Positions 1 through 8,574 of a DNA stretch of 64,000 bases are shown here, in pieces. This DNA comes from Streptococcaceae bacterium AF54-32pH5A (GTDB lineage: Bacteria > Bacillota > Bacilli > Lactobacillales > Streptococcaceae). The notes under the pieces were generated by a model. The model saw only the letters and a program-made list of their open reading frames with translations, searched no databases and had not been told where the DNA came from. Numbering within the stretch: position 1 is the first letter of the stretch; each line of letters starts with the position of its first letter. The stretch lies in the NCBI GenBank assembly GCA_027682205.1, contig JAQDAD010000001.1:124001-188000 (forward strand), read 5' to 3'. The translations under genes were made by a program, and so were the position numbers.

Positions 1-815
1 GTATCTTTTTTGCGCTAGAAGGTTATATCTATCTGGAAGCTCCTGTGACAAATACCCCTTTAGTCATTTCACATAGGGGCGTTTCAAATAAAAATGGTGT
101 ACAAAACACTGTACAGTCTTTGGAAAAAACAGCGCAACTGAAACCAGATTTGATTGAAATGGATGTACAGGAGACCAAAGATGGTCAGTTTGTGATGATG
201 CATGACGCTAATCTTAAGAACTTAGCAGGTATCAATGCCAGTCCTCAAGACTTGACTTTGGAGGAGTTGAAAGGGTTAGATATTTCTGAAAATGGCTATC
301 GAACCAAGATATCTAGTTTTGATGACTATCTCAATCGCGCGAATGAACTTCATCAAAGATTGTTGATTGAAATCAAAACCAGTAAAAAAGACAGTCCGCA
401 AATGATGGAACGTTTTCTAGAGAAGTATGGCCCTATTATCAAGCAGTACGGTCATCAGATGCAATCACTAGACTATCATGTGATTGACCAAGTTTTGAAA
501 TATGATTCGACTATTCCAGCTTATTTCATCTTGCCTTATAATAGTATTTTTCCAAAAACCAAGGCAACTGGCTATACCATGGAGTATTCAACATTGGATG
601 AATATTTTGTCACGAAACTTTGGTATACGGAACAAAAGCTTTACGTATGGACCATCAACAACTCTGACGCACTCGATAAATCGTTGCAGTTGTCAGTGGA
701 TGGGATGATTACAGATGACATGGAGATGCTACAGGAGACTTTAGCAGCAGCTCAGGAAGATCCAGAATACACCGATCTCCTTTTGAAAAAAGCTACGGAA
801 TTCTTTGATTTCTAA
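1..815 (+). CDS. Membrane glycerophosphodiester phosphodiesterase, C-terminal part
   Basis: The reading frame is open from the first base, so this is the 3' part of a longer gene; the GTG at 45 is only an internal codon. The residues before it are hydrophobic and end a membrane segment, followed by a GDPD TIM-barrel domain. Visible family motifs are ISHRG near the start of the domain, EMDV for metal binding and MMHD for the second catalytic histidine. GDPD enzymes hydrolyse glycerophosphodiesters to glycerol-3-phosphate and an alcohol; the version with an N-terminal membrane domain is common in streptococci. The position usually occupied by Glu in the ENT motif reads QNT here. A hairpin with a T run follows the stop and separates it from the convergent ybaB. 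The family call is firm; the substrate is not known. Confidence 0.85.
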   Translation, partial: IFFALEGYIYLEAPVTNTPLVISHRGVSNKNGVQNTVQSLEKTAQLKPDLIEMDVQETKDGQFVMMHDANLKNLAGINASPQDLTLEELKGLDISENGYRTKISSFDDYLNRANELHQRLLIEIKTSKKDSPQMMERFLEKYGPIIKQYGHQMQSLDYHVIDQVLKYDSTIPAYFILPYNSIFPKTKATGYTMEYSTLDEYFVTKLWYTEQKLYVWTINNSDALDKSLQLSVDGMITDDMEMLQETLAAAQEDPEYTDLLLKKATEFFDF

Positions 816-820
816 CAGAG

Positions 821-853
821 AAAAAAAGGAGAAGTGAACCTTCCTCCTTTTTC
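821..853. terminator. Bidirectional terminator between GDPD gene and ybaB
   Basis: An A-rich/T-rich imperfect inverted repeat (AAAAAAGGAGAAG, short loop, CCTTCCTCCTTTTT) sits between two convergent stop codons. It gives a T run on both strands, as expected for a shared intrinsic terminator. Confidence 0.7.
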
Positions 854-862
854 TATAGGTGA

Positions 863-1162
863 TTAGAATGGTAATTTTCCAGCGAAAGCACCTAGTTTTT
901 TCTTAGTCGTTTCGTCGATTTGTTCTAGAGCGGCGTTAATCGCTTGAACGGTCATATCAGACAAGATTTCTAGGTCTTCTGGATCTACAACTGCTGGACT
1001 GAAGTCAATACTAACAACTTTCTTATCTCCAGTTAAGGTCGCTTGGACAAGGTCCTGAGCAGATTTTCCGACAAATTCCATCGCAGCAAGTTCTGCTTGA
1101 CTTTGTTCCATTTGTTTTTGAAGTTTTTGTGCTTGGCGCATCATGTTTTGCATATTCATCAT
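863..1162 (-). CDS. YbaB/EbfC family nucleoid-associated protein
   Basis: A 99-residue protein, the normal size of the YbaB/EbfC family. The N-terminus is Met- and Gln-rich ([17 protein letters not shown]) and forms the helical arm typical of the family. The central part has the conserved stretch with [12 protein letters not shown], and the C-terminus ends in a helix with KLGAFAG. Members are small dimeric DNA-binding proteins that coat the nucleoid and are often linked to recR/dnaX, although neither gene is here. It stands alone, convergent with the GDPD gene and next to an IS remnant. Function is from family knowledge. Confidence 0.9.
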   Translation of the reverse strand: MMNMQNMMRQAQKLQKQMEQSQAELAAMEFVGKSAQDLVQATLTGDKKVVSIDFSPAVVDPEDLEILSDMTVQAINAALEQIDETTKKKLGAFAGKLPF

Positions 1163-1212
1163 GGCGGTTTACAATTTCCTTTTCTATTATTCTCCTAACC
1201 ATTTTATCAATT

Positions 1213-1935
1213 TTAGGGATAAAAGTCTATTATTAGTTTAAAGCTAAATTTCAAGTTCAAGTTAGCCAGCAAACAGTCTTCTCTGGGAGACTTGTAGTCC
1301 AAGCATTTTTTAGGATAGTTGTTGATCCAATTCTCGATGAAAGCGACTTCTTTAGGAGTCGTTTTCTTAGTTCCTTTAGGCAACCATCTACGAATGAGCC
1401 TGTTGTGATTCTCATTGGTTCCCCTTTCCCAAGAGGCATAGGGGTGTGCATAGTTGATATGTTCCTTAGAAAACACATCAGACAAGCGGTTGAATTCGGC
1501 TCTATTATCTGCCGTGATGGAAAGAATGTGATGTTGTCTTAAGATGAGTTTTAGAGCCTGATTGACGGACTCAGCGCTTTTATTTGGAATTAATCGGATA
1601 ATTTGATGTCTGCTCCTTTGATCCGTCAAGACAAGCAAGCAGTAGTTTTTCGCTCTTGTCAGTAGAACCGTATCAATCTCATAATGCCCATTCTCCAATC
1701 GAAGATTGATAGCCTTGGGACGCTGTTCGATAGATTGACCAGCAGGTTTAAAGTTGAGGCTAGCTTGTTTCTTGACAGTTTTTCCTTTTCTAGGATAAAG
1801 GAGACTCTGTTTGGTCAATCCCGATTTTCCATGATGAATCCAGTAGTAGATGGTTGAAATTCCCACTGTAACGCCCTTAGCCTTGACCATCATTTCAGGA
1901 GACAACTTTTGATTATGATAGTGGAGAATCTTTAC
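1213..1935 (-). pseudogene. IS30-family transposase, N-terminally truncated
   Basis: This is the C-terminal two thirds of an IS30-family transposase, with the DDE integrase core: EIDTV for the first Asp, TADNRAEF for the second Asp and the region ending with KGTKKTTPKE containing the last acidic residue. The frame stays open upstream of the first ATG (1905) to about 1935, so the missing N-terminal helix-turn-helix was deleted rather than never present. In the family the second catalytic motif normally reads TADNGxEF; the Gly to Arg change here fits decay. No intact terminal inverted repeats were seen. It is probably an inactive remnant of an IS1239-like element, common in streptococci. Confidence 0.85.
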
Positions 1936-1999
1936 CGAAAAAGACCTACTATCCAGTAGTCAACCTTACTGTACTAGTCCTTTTTCAGCTTATCTATGG

Positions 2000-2005
2000 T
2001 ATAAT
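2000..2005 (+). promoter_or_regulatory. -10 element (TATAAT) for the HAD-HAD-ftsY operon
   Basis: A perfect TATAAT lies about 40 bases before the chosen start of the first HAD gene, just downstream of the IS30 remnant. No convincing -35 box is visible. Confidence 0.55.
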
Positions 2006-2042
2006 AGAAGGTAGATTTATCAATTGGAGTATGAAGGATTTT

Positions 2043-2834
2043 ATGATTAAACTTGTAGCAACCGATATGGATGGAACCTTTCTGGACGGAGAGGGTCGGT
2101 TTGATATGGAACGCCTCAAAAAATTGCTTGTTTCCTACAAGGAAAAGGGAATTTATTTTGCTGTGGCTTCGGGTCGCGGTATCTTGTCCCTTAAAAAGCT
2201 ATTTGCAGATGTGCGTGATGAAGTGATTTTTATAGCTGAAAATGGGAGTTATGTTGAGTTTCATGGAGAGAATATGTATGAGGCTACTATGTCTCGGGAT
2301 TTTTACTTGAGCACTTTTGAAGCTTTAAAGAAATCGCCCTATTTTGATGAAAGAAAAATGCTCCTGACTGGGAAAAAAGCTTGTTATGTATTGGATACAG
2401 TCGATGAGACTTATCTGATGTTTAGTCGTCACTATAATGAAAACATTCAAAAAGTAGCTAGTCTGGAAGCTATCACGGATGAAATTTTTAAATTCACCAC
2501 AAACTTCACAGAAGAAACGATAGAAGCTGGTGAGGCCTGGGTCAATGAAAATGTTCCTGGTGTGAAAGCCATGACAACTGGTTTTGAATCTATCGACATT
2601 GTCTTAGACTACGTTGATAAGGGTGTGGCTATTGTTGAGCTAGCCAAAAAACTGGGGCTTAGCATGGATCAGGTCATGGCGTTTGGAGATAATCTCAATG
2701 ACCTTCACATGATGCAGGTTGTTGGACACCCTATCGCTCCAGAAAATGCGCGACCAGAGATATTAGAATTAGCAGAGACAGTGATTGGTCACCACAATGA
2801 CCAGTCAGTGATGGCTTATATGGAGGGGTTGTAA
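2043..2834 (+). CDS. Cof-type HAD-IIB phosphatase
   Basis: A member of the haloacid dehalogenase superfamily, Cof subfamily, which dephosphorylates sugar phosphates or other small phospho-metabolites. Motif I is DMDGTFLD near the N-terminus, motif II the ASGRG segment, and motif III/IV the GDNLNDLHMM segment near residue 220; the middle is the C2 cap domain. I choose ATG 2043 rather than 2031 because AAGGA sits seven bases before it, while 2031 has no correctly spaced site. Its stop codon overlaps the start of the next HAD gene (TAATG), which indicates translational coupling. The substrate cannot be inferred. Confidence 0.9.
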   Translation: MIKLVATDMDGTFLDGEGRFDMERLKKLLVSYKEKGIYFAVASGRGILSLKKLFADVRDEVIFIAENGSYVEFHGENMYEATMSRDFYLSTFEALKKSPYFDERKMLLTGKKACYVLDTVDETYLMFSRHYNENIQKVASLEAITDEIFKFTTNFTEETIEAGEAWVNENVPGVKAMTTGFESIDIVLDYVDKGVAIVELAKKLGLSMDQVMAFGDNLNDLHMMQVVGHPIAPENARPEILELAETVIGHHNDQSVMAYMEGL

Positions 2835-3652
2835 TGGCAGATATTAAATTGATTGCATTGGACTTGGATGGCACCTTGCTGACAACGGATAAAAAGCTGA
2901 CAGATCGAACTAAGGCAGTGTTAAAAGCTGCGCGTGATCGTGGCATCAAGGTCGTACTGACAACGGGACGTCCTCTGAAAGCTATGGATTTCTTTCTCAA
3001 GGAGTTGGGAACAGATGGACAAGAGGATGAGTACACCATCACCTTTAATGGAGGGCTTGTTCAGAAGAATACGGGCGAGATTCTCGATAAAACAGTCTTT
3101 TCAATCGACGATGTGGCACGATTGTACGAGGAAACTGAAAAACTATGTCTGCCGTTAGATGCCATTTCAGAAGGAACAGTCTATCAAATCCAGTCGGACC
3201 AAGAAAGTCTCTATGCTAAGTTCAACCCAGCTCTGACTTTTGTGCCAGTCGCTTTTGAAGAGTTATCTAGTCAGATAACTTATAATAAATGCGTGACTGC
3301 CTTTGCCCAAGAACCCTTGGACGCAGCGATTGAAAAGATTTCTCCAGACTTATTTGACCAATATGAAATCTTCAAATCGCGTGAAATGCTGTTGGAATGG
3401 TCGCCGAAAAACGTCCACAAGGCAACAGGTTTAGCGAAATTAATTAAACACTTGGGAATCGACCAAAGCCAAGTCATGGCTTGTGGGGACGAGGCCAATG
3501 ACCTTTCTATGATTGAGTGGGCAGGTCTGGGAGTTGCTATGAAAAATGCAGTTCCTGCGGTTAGGGCAGTTGCCAATGTCATTACGCCGATGACCAACGA
3601 CGAAGAAGCCGTTGCCTGGGCTATCGAAGAATACGTGCTAAAGGAGAATTAG
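2834..3652 (+). CDS. Cof-type HAD-IIB phosphatase (second copy)
   Basis: A second Cof-family HAD phosphatase of 272 residues. Motif I is LDLDGTLL at the N-terminus, motif II TTGRP, and the C-terminal Mg-binding motif is GDEANDLSMIE. The two neighbouring HAD proteins are distinct and only distantly similar, so this is an old pairing rather than a recent duplication. It starts one base inside the previous stop codon and ends four bases before ftsY, so all three genes form one operon. In pneumococcus the same genes precede ftsY, from memory. Confidence 0.9.
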   Translation: MADIKLIALDLDGTLLTTDKKLTDRTKAVLKAARDRGIKVVLTTGRPLKAMDFFLKELGTDGQEDEYTITFNGGLVQKNTGEILDKTVFSIDDVARLYEETEKLCLPLDAISEGTVYQIQSDQESLYAKFNPALTFVPVAFEELSSQITYNKCVTAFAQEPLDAAIEKISPDLFDQYEIFKSREMLLEWSPKNVHKATGLAKLIKHLGIDQSQVMACGDEANDLSMIEWAGLGVAMKNAVPAVRAVANVITPMTNDEEAVAWAIEEYVLKEN

Positions 3653-3655
3653 AAT

Positions 3656-4963
3656 ATGGGATTATTTGACCGTTTATTCGGGAAAAAAGAAGAGCCGAAA
3701 ATCGAAGATATTGTAAAAGAAGCTCTGGAAAATCTTGATTTATCAGAAGAGGTTGAACCACCCCAAACAGCTGTCGAAGAAACTTCTCAGGAAGAGACTG
3801 CAGGGGACAAAGTCGAAGAAACTCTTGCTCAAGAAGAAATTCCTCAGGTGTCTACAGAAGAAGTGATTGAGCCAGAAGCAGTTGAGGAAAGGGCTCAAGA
3901 AGAGGTTGAGATAGAAGTTGATGCACCAGAGCAAAGCCAAGAGCCTGAAGAAGTTTTAGAAGAAGAGAGCCAAGAATCTCTAGAAACCAGAGAAGAGCTA
4001 GCTTCTGAAGTCGTAGAAGAACTTCCTCAGGTTGAAGAAACCGTTCAGGAAAAATATGACCGCAGTCTCAAGAAAACGCGTACGGGATTTGGTGCTCGTT
4101 TGAATGCCTTCTTTGCCAACTTCCGTTCTGTCGATGAAGAATTCTTCGAGGAATTGGAAGAACTGCTCATCATGAGTGACGTTGGTGTGCAGGTGGCTTC
4201 AAATCTTACTGAAGAATTGCGTTATGAAGCCAAGCTTGAAAATGCTAAGAAACCTGATGCCCTTCGTCGTGTCATCATTGAAAAATTAGTGGAGCTCTAC
4301 GAGAAAGATGGACAATACAATGAAAGCATCAACTTCCAAGATGGTTTGACAGTCATGCTCTTTGTAGGTGTCAACGGAGTCGGGAAAACAACTTCTATCG
4401 GGAAATTGGCACACCGATACAAACAAGCTGGCAAGAAAGTCATGCTGGTTGCAGCAGATACCTTCCGTGCTGGTGCGGTTGCTCAGTTAGCAGAATGGGG
4501 TCGTCGTGTAGATGTTCCTGTTGTAACAGGTCCTGAGAAAGCAGATCCAGCCAGCGTTGTCTTTGATGGGATGGAGCGAGCAGTAGCAGAAGGTATTGAT
4601 ATTTTGATGATTGATACAGCTGGTCGTTTGCAAAACAAAGAAAACTTGATGGCAGAATTGGAAAAAATTGGTCGTATCATCAAACGCGTAGTGCCAGAAG
4701 CACCTCATGAAACCTTCCTAGCTTTGGATGCTTCAACAGGACAAAATGCTCTAGTACAAGCTAAAGAGTTTTCAAAAATTACTCCTGTTACAGGAATTGT
4801 CTTAACCAAGATTGATGGAACTGCCCGAGGTGGTGTTGTTTTAGCCATCCGTGAAGAACTCAATATTCCTGTTAAGCTGATTGGTTTTGGTGAAAAAATC
4901 GATGATATCGGTGAATTCAATTCTGAAAACTTTATGAAGGGCCTTCTAGAAGGTCTGCTATAA
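3656..4963 (+). CDS. ftsY: Signal recognition particle receptor FtsY
   Basis: FtsY is the membrane-associated GTPase that receives ribosome-nascent chain complexes from Ffh/SRP and hands them to SecYEG. The 435-residue protein starts MGLFDRLFGKK, followed by about 110 very acidic residues (the A domain that contacts membrane and translocon), then the N domain and the G domain. G1 is GVNGVGKTTSIGKL, then DTFRAGAVAQL, DTAGR and TKIDGTARGG, all intact. It is the last gene of the HAD-HAD-ftsY operon. A strong hairpin follows the stop. Immediately beyond that hairpin the foreign island begins. Confidence 0.97.
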   Translation: MGLFDRLFGKKEEPKIEDIVKEALENLDLSEEVEPPQTAVEETSQEETAGDKVEETLAQEEIPQVSTEEVIEPEAVEERAQEEVEIEVDAPEQSQEPEEVLEEESQESLETREELASEVVEELPQVEETVQEKYDRSLKKTRTGFGARLNAFFANFRSVDEEFFEELEELLIMSDVGVQVASNLTEELRYEAKLENAKKPDALRRVIIEKLVELYEKDGQYNESINFQDGLTVMLFVGVNGVGKTTSIGKLAHRYKQAGKKVMLVAADTFRAGAVAQLAEWGRRVDVPVVTGPEKADPASVVFDGMERAVAEGIDILMIDTAGRLQNKENLMAELEKIGRIIKRVVPEAPHETFLALDASTGQNALVQAKEFSKITPVTGIVLTKIDGTARGGVVLAIREELNIPVKLIGFGEKIDDIGEFNSENFMKGLLEGLL

Positions 4964-4968
4964 AAGAA

Positions 4969-5000
4969 AATCCTGCAAGAATTCTTGCAGGATTGTTTTT
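4969..5000. terminator. ftsY terminator (formerly shared with zwf)
   Basis: A perfect palindromic stem (AATCCTGCAAGA and its complement) is followed by GTTTTTG on the plus strand and preceded by A-rich sequence that gives a T run on the minus strand. The stranded zwf tail lies directly beside it. It therefore very likely used to end both ftsY and the convergent zwf; now only ftsY can use it, because the island separates it from zwf. Confidence 0.85.
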
Positions 5001-5002
5001 GA

Positions 5003-5039
5003 TTATTCCAATCGACCATCCCCTTACGATAGGCGATAT
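5003..5039 (-). pseudogene. zwf: Displaced original 3' end of zwf
   Basis: Read on the minus strand, this stretch encodes PD-IAYR and, after a one-base shift in a run of G, DGRLE and a TAA stop. The current zwf copy 33 kb away departs from its family exactly after WQPD, and my recollection of pneumococcal Zwf is an ending of the type IAYRxDGRLE. The fragment lies where the zwf end should be, beside the terminator convergent with ftsY. I infer that it is the original C-terminal coding sequence cut off by insertion of the island and now decaying. Confidence 0.75.
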
Positions 5040-5077
5040 CAGGTTACCGTCGTGGTCGTAAACGTTAGTGAGAAGTT
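5033..5077 (-). pseudogene. Rhs core fragment at the left island end
   Basis: On the minus strand this reads TNVYDHDGNLI, a YD-repeat of an Rhs core. It runs straight into the displaced zwf tail through the string AACCTGAT. It is too short to have a function and marks the left boundary of the island. Confidence 0.65.
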
Positions 5078-5098
5078 GAATTGTTCAAGAATGAGAAA

Positions 5099-5142
5099 GA
5101 CCGTCTGAAAGTTGGCTGCAATTGGTTGGGAATCAGACGGCC
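5099..5142. other. Inverted pair of neisserial uptake-type sequences
   Basis: ACCGTCTGAAA and, inverted 20 bases later, AATCAGACGGC flank a short loop. In Neisseria such inverted pairs of the uptake core GCCGTCTGAA commonly act as transcription terminators at gene ends. Here the pair follows the last immunity gene of the array on its downstream side. Confidence 0.7.
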
Positions 5143-5163
5143 TGAGAGGTTATTGGAACAAAA

Positions 5164-5212
5164 AAACGCATGCATACCTTTCGCACCCAGTACGCAGGTT
5201 ACGGCTTGTTAT
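5164..5212 (-). repeat. Island dispersed repeat, degenerate copy
   Basis: A diverged copy (plus strand GCATGCATACC, then TACGCAGGTTACGGCTTG) of the inter-cassette repeat described at 35922-36083. It overlaps the end of the adjoining immunity gene. Confidence 0.5.
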
Positions 5213-5774
5213 TTACTCTAGTTAATTGATTATATTTACGTAATTTGGCTATATCTTTCCCTGTTTTTATCATTTCAATACAATTAAATTGTATTTTATA
5301 ATCTTCTTCATAATACATATCAAGCTGTTCATAATCTGTTTCGTAATACATAATATCAATTGTTTCAATTACTTTATCACTACAATTTATAATAAAAATT
5401 AATTCATTATTATTTACGAAATCATATAGATATGATAATCCTATCATGGCATTTTGTGTAAATATAGCCACGTTATCTGAAAAATCCTCTGTGTCAGGAA
5501 TAATTTCATTTAATATATTCAACGTTTTTTTAATCTTATCAGGAGAAATTTCTTTGTTTATACTAATATATAAAAACATTCTATCTAGCAACTCAGTACA
5601 TAAGGAAAAATATGGCTCTTTAGTTACTCTTTTAATATTATTTTCTTCTAAAAACTTATCAAAATCTTCTATAAAATGTAAAATTCTATCGATGCAACAT
5701 GCTCCAAAAAGTAATCTTTGTGTATTTGTTAAATTGTCTAATTCCTTTTTTACTTTTTCCTCATATTTTTCCAT
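5199..5774 (-). CDS. Probable immunity protein, DUF416-like
   Basis: A 191-residue acidic, helical protein without a signal peptide. The N-terminal region (LTNTQRLLFGACCIDRIL) resembles the start of DUF416/YjaG-type proteins, in which a Gln-Arg-Leu helix is followed by an alanine/cysteine-rich helix; DUF416-like proteins occur as immunity partners in polymorphic toxin loci. It is the last immunity gene of the array and low in GC like the others. The toxin it would neutralise is not preserved: only a scrambled GC-rich remnant lies upstream. Family assignment is tentative; the immunity role is inferred from context. Confidence 0.55.
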   Translation of the reverse strand: MEKYEEKVKKELDNLTNTQRLLFGACCIDRILHFIEDFDKFLEENNIKRVTKEPYFSLCTELLDRMFLYISINKEISPDKIKKTLNILNEIIPDTEDFSDNVAIFTQNAMIGLSYLYDFVNNNELIFIINCSDKVIETIDIMYYETDYEQLDMYYEEDYKIQFNCIEMIKTGKDIAKLRKYNQLTRVNNKP

Positions 5775-5775
5775 A

Positions 5776-6060
5776 TTAGCACCTTTCTATGTTACGTCTT
5801 TTTCCGATAACAATCCGGCCACATTGCGGATGATGTGCGAGCAACCCAGCACGCTCCAGCATTCGCCGAGCAAGCCTATCCCGTATTAGTCGGAATAAAA
5901 GCTGCGGCTCCATACTTGCCGAGGAGGAATGCATCAGCGATCTGGCTGGTTTGGTGGCAGTGTGGGAAAGTATGCTTTTGTGGCTGGGCATGACTAGTTT
6001 GTCGCCGTTTGTACAGTTGGTTTTGTTTCAGACACTTTAACCAGGATCTCAACTCAATCT
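5776..6060. other. GC-rich remnant, unidentified
   Basis: No real gene is seen. The stretch is richer in G+C than the immunity genes around it. It shares wording with 30990-31040 and 32165-32200 (TTTGGTGGC, a short variable part, then GGGAAAGTATG in two of the three), so the three are decayed copies of one sequence. Reading frames on both strands are interrupted. Confidence 0.4.
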
Positions 6061-6076
6061 CTGCTTGCTGATTGTT

Positions 6077-6373
6077 TTATTTGAAAACGAATGATACATA
6101 TAAATTTTGATTATTTTTAAAGTTATCTAGATATTTTCTGGTTTTTATAATACTGTCACTTTGAATATTTCCTTCATAATACCAATTATAATAAGTATGT
6201 TCAAATTTATTATTATTTTTTTTATATAAATCTCCTCCTAAAATAAAAAAATTTAAATATTCTAAAATATCTATAATATCATTAGATAATTCTATAGGTA
6301 TAATTACAGTATTTTCTCCTTGTTCAAATAAACTGACTCCATTATTAATATAAATGCTAATTAATTTATTCAT
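6077..6373 (-). CDS. Cassette immunity protein, unrecognised family
   Basis: A 98-residue protein starting MNKLISIYINNGVSLF. I place the start at 6373 because GGAG precedes it at a normal distance; the longer open frame above it overlaps the end of the toxin. It follows the toxin stop (6390) by 16 bases, the usual arrangement of an Rhs toxin and its immunity gene. No signal peptide or membrane helix, so it would act in the cytoplasm. I do not recognise the family; the role is inferred from position. Confidence 0.55.
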   Translation of the reverse strand: MNKLISIYINNGVSLFEQGENTVIIPIELSNDIIDILEYLNFFILGGDLYKKNNNKFEHTYYNWYYEGNIQSDSIIKTRKYLDNFKNNQNLYVSFVFK

Positions 6374-6389
6374 AAATATACTCCAGTGG

Positions 6390-7333
6390 TTATTTATTAG
6401 GTTTAAATAAACGGTGATTAATGTTGCCATTTGACTCTTTTATATATTCAAAAAACCCTTCTTTTCCTTTATATCTTCCAGGTATTTCTAGTTTTTGTCG
6501 TGTTATTCCATCATCACCTTTAATTTTTGATACTTTACCATATCTTGAAAAACTATCAACAACCTTAGGGCAACTATGATAATCTCCTGATGAAGCCTGT
6601 TTTTAACTTTTTCTGTGTATCTTGTCCCTTTAAAGAAATTTTTTGCTTGACACTTGCCAACACATAATTTTGCAGCTTTGCCTAAAACAGCTCCTGTTAT
6701 CGCACCGATACCAGCTCCAAGTGCCACACTTCCATAATTAATATCATTCCATTCTTTACCATTAATTATATTAGAAGCAACTTGTATACTTGCATCTGTT
6801 GCAGCACCTGAAAGTGTAACCACTCACATCGCAATTAGAATCGGTATAAAAGTTATATTTCCACTGGGATCTATCCAACTTTGAGTATTCGGCGCAAATC
6901 AGAAAAAGTTAAATCCACCCCACAACCCAATCGGATTCTGATTCACAAACCGACCCGCATCAGGTTTGTAATACCTGAAGAAATTGTAATGCAGCCCCGT
7001 TTCACGGTCGGCATACTGGTTTTGCAGGCGGAAGGGCTGGTAAGCGCTATCCGTTACCTTGGTTTCCTCTTTCAGACGACCCCAGGCGGTGTATTCGCAG
7101 TACCACAAGAGATTGCCGTCCTTATCGATCATCTCTCTCGGGATGCCGATTTGGTCGCAGTGGAAGTAGTGGGTTTGTTGGCGGTTTTCGCCGTCTTCGG
7201 TTGTCCAATCGCGGACTTGCGCCAGCAGTTCGTAGCTGTCAGGATTGGTGTAGATATAGGTATACCTGCTGTTCAGGTGTACTTCCTGTAGCAAATGGCT
7301 GCCGTCCCAAATGAAGTAGGTTGGGGTTTCGAG
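6390..7333 (-). pseudogene. Rhs core fragment with C-terminal toxin, broken
   Basis: The upstream half is Rhs core: [63 protein letters not shown]. The core is then stopped by TGA at 6899-6901 and again by TGA at 6824-6826. A hydrophobic Gly/Ala pretoxin segment follows (GAGIGAITGAVLG), then the toxin tip with KGTRYTEKV. A one-base loss in an A run near 6605 shifts the frame; restoring it gives GDYHSCPKVVDSF, then a tail ending NINHRLFKPNK before TAA at 6390. Three independent lesions make the toxin inactive while the immunity gene downstream is intact. The tip resembles a known polymorphic-toxin tail that I cannot name. Confidence 0.75.
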
Positions 7334-7335
7334 AC

Positions 7336-7373
7336 CGTCTGAAAAGGTTTAGGATAGTGTTTTCAGACGGCAT
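7336..7373. other. Inverted DNA uptake sequences including an exact ATGCCGTCTGAA
   Basis: CCGTCTGAAAA and its inverted partner TTTTCAGACGG face each other across about 14 bases. The right-hand copy extends to the full 12-mer ATGCCGTCTGAA on the minus strand (7362-7373), the uptake word of the N. meningitidis/N. gonorrhoeae group. The pair ends the preceding immunity gene and its left arm starts the next Rhs fragment (coding SDGLE). Confidence 0.85.
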
Positions 7374-7437
7374 GGTATTATTTTTGTTAGATTTTCTAAA
7401 TAATAAATATTTTTTTCAATTGGTTATTCAAAATTTT

Positions 7438-7938
7438 TTAAATTTCCTCTAGTTTTTCTTTCATCAAGTTTTCCAGCCAGTCTTCAAATTTTTCAAATTC
7501 AGTATCCTCTTCCCACTCTTCAGGAGGAATATCAGGAAAAAAAACACCAAAATTTTCATTTTCTTTTGTAAGAAGGAAACCAGCTTGCTCGCCAGTTCTT
7601 GGAATGGAAATAGTAATTAAGATATTAGGGAATAAATTACAATCAGTTCCTTCAAAAACTTGTTGTGTAAAATCATAAAGCTCGTTAGGAGCTAAAAAAT
7701 CGAATCCAGGTAGTAACTCATCTTGAAACAAAGTACAAGATCCTACTGTTAGAAGAAATTCTCTATATATTTTAGGGAATTTGACTTTATATTTTTTTTC
7801 AAAATCATTTATCTCATCTAAAGAAACATCATATCTAATTTTAAAAATAAAATTTGATTTTCCATAATTAATTAAGTTTCCATTACTAGATTTGATTAAA
7901 TCTTGTATATCTACAAGAATTTTTTTGAAATTATCCAT
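7438..7938 (-). CDS. SUKH (SMI1/KNR4) immunity protein
   Basis: 166 residues with the SMI1/KNR4 signature: a helix then LDEINDFEKKYKVKFPKIY and REFLLTVG, followed by a beta-rich region and a C-terminal helix (FEKFEDWLENLMKEKLEE). SUKH proteins are the most widespread immunity proteins of bacterial polymorphic toxins and typically neutralise nucleases. The adjacent upstream Rhs segment (7972-8565) ends in a short abnormal tip, so the cognate toxin appears lost. No signal peptide. Confidence 0.85.
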   Translation of the reverse strand: MDNFKKILVDIQDLIKSSNGNLINYGKSNFIFKIRYDVSLDEINDFEKKYKVKFPKIYREFLLTVGSCTLFQDELLPGFDFLAPNELYDFTQQVFEGTDCNLFPNILITISIPRTGEQAGFLLTKENENFGVFFPDIPPEEWEEDTEFEKFEDWLENLMKEKLEEI

Positions 7939-7971
7939 AAATTAATATCCTTCATTCAATTTTTATATCTA

Positions 7972-8565
7972 TTATCTAGGAACAATTTGGTTAATTATTC
8001 CTGTTGGGGTGCTATATGGAAAATGTGTTCGTAGAGCAGACCCAGTACCGTGTATAGTTCCAGTATGGGGGTGTTTCACAGGAGTTAGATTCCACCATGT
8101 ATTTGTATTAGAAGTAAAACTATACAAATTGCTCCCACCTAATAGTAAGATAGAATCCTGATTCACAAACCGACCCGCATCAGGCTTATAATACCTGAAG
8201 AAGTTGTAATGCAGCCCCGTCTCACGGTCGCAATACTGGTTTTGCAATCTGAACGGCTGATGCACATCTTTATCAAACCGTTCGTCCTTCTTCAGACGCC
8301 CCCAGGTGGTGTATTCGCCGTACCATAAGAGATTGCCGTGGATGTCCGTTATCTCCCTCAGGATGCTGATTTGGTCGCAGTGGAAGTAGTGGGTTTGTTG
8401 CCGGCTTTCTCCGTCTTCGTTGGTCGAGTTATGTACCTGTGTCAGGGGTTCGTAGCTGTCAGGATTAGTGTAGATATAGGTATACCTGCTGGCCGAATTA
8501 ATTTCTTGCAAGAGGTGGCTCCCGTCCCAAGCGAAGCGGGTTTGATTTTCGAGGTCGTCTGAAAA
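7972..8565 (-). pseudogene. Rhs core fragment with a short, probably deleted, toxin tip
   Basis: Continuous frame through the Rhs core: [74 protein letters not shown]. The usual ending NTQTWVDPLGL is replaced by NTNTWWNLTPVKH and only about 30 further residues ending INQIVPR. Toxin tips are normally 80-150 residues, so an internal deletion has fused the core to the end of a toxin. Upstream, the dispersed repeat is in the same frame (YAHSFCFSDDL), so translation could begin within or before it. Confidence 0.7.
8552..8563 (+). other. Exact AGGTCGTCTGAA uptake sequence
   Basis: This 12-mer is the AG-mucDUS dialect reported for N. mucosa-like species. On the minus strand it encodes FSDDL at the start of the Rhs fragment, so it is both uptake word and coding sequence and marks the cassette's upstream boundary. 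Confidence 0.85.
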
Positions 8566-8574
8566 ACAGAAACT

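Noticed and set aside
1213..1935. An active IS30 element
   Set aside because: The N-terminal DNA-binding region is missing, a catalytic-site neighbour is changed and no terminal inverted repeats are visible.
5776..5991. A 71-codon minus-strand open frame next to the DUF416-like gene
   Set aside because: Arg/Ser-rich composition typical of a chance frame in GC-rich remnant DNA; shares wording with the remnants at 31.0 and 32.2 kb.
6881..7291. Plus-strand open frames across Rhs fragments (here and at 8338, 10681, 22281, 24194, 26528, 27806, 35740)
   Set aside because: They are antisense to clear Rhs motifs and have the same recurrent antisense wording, so they are shadows.
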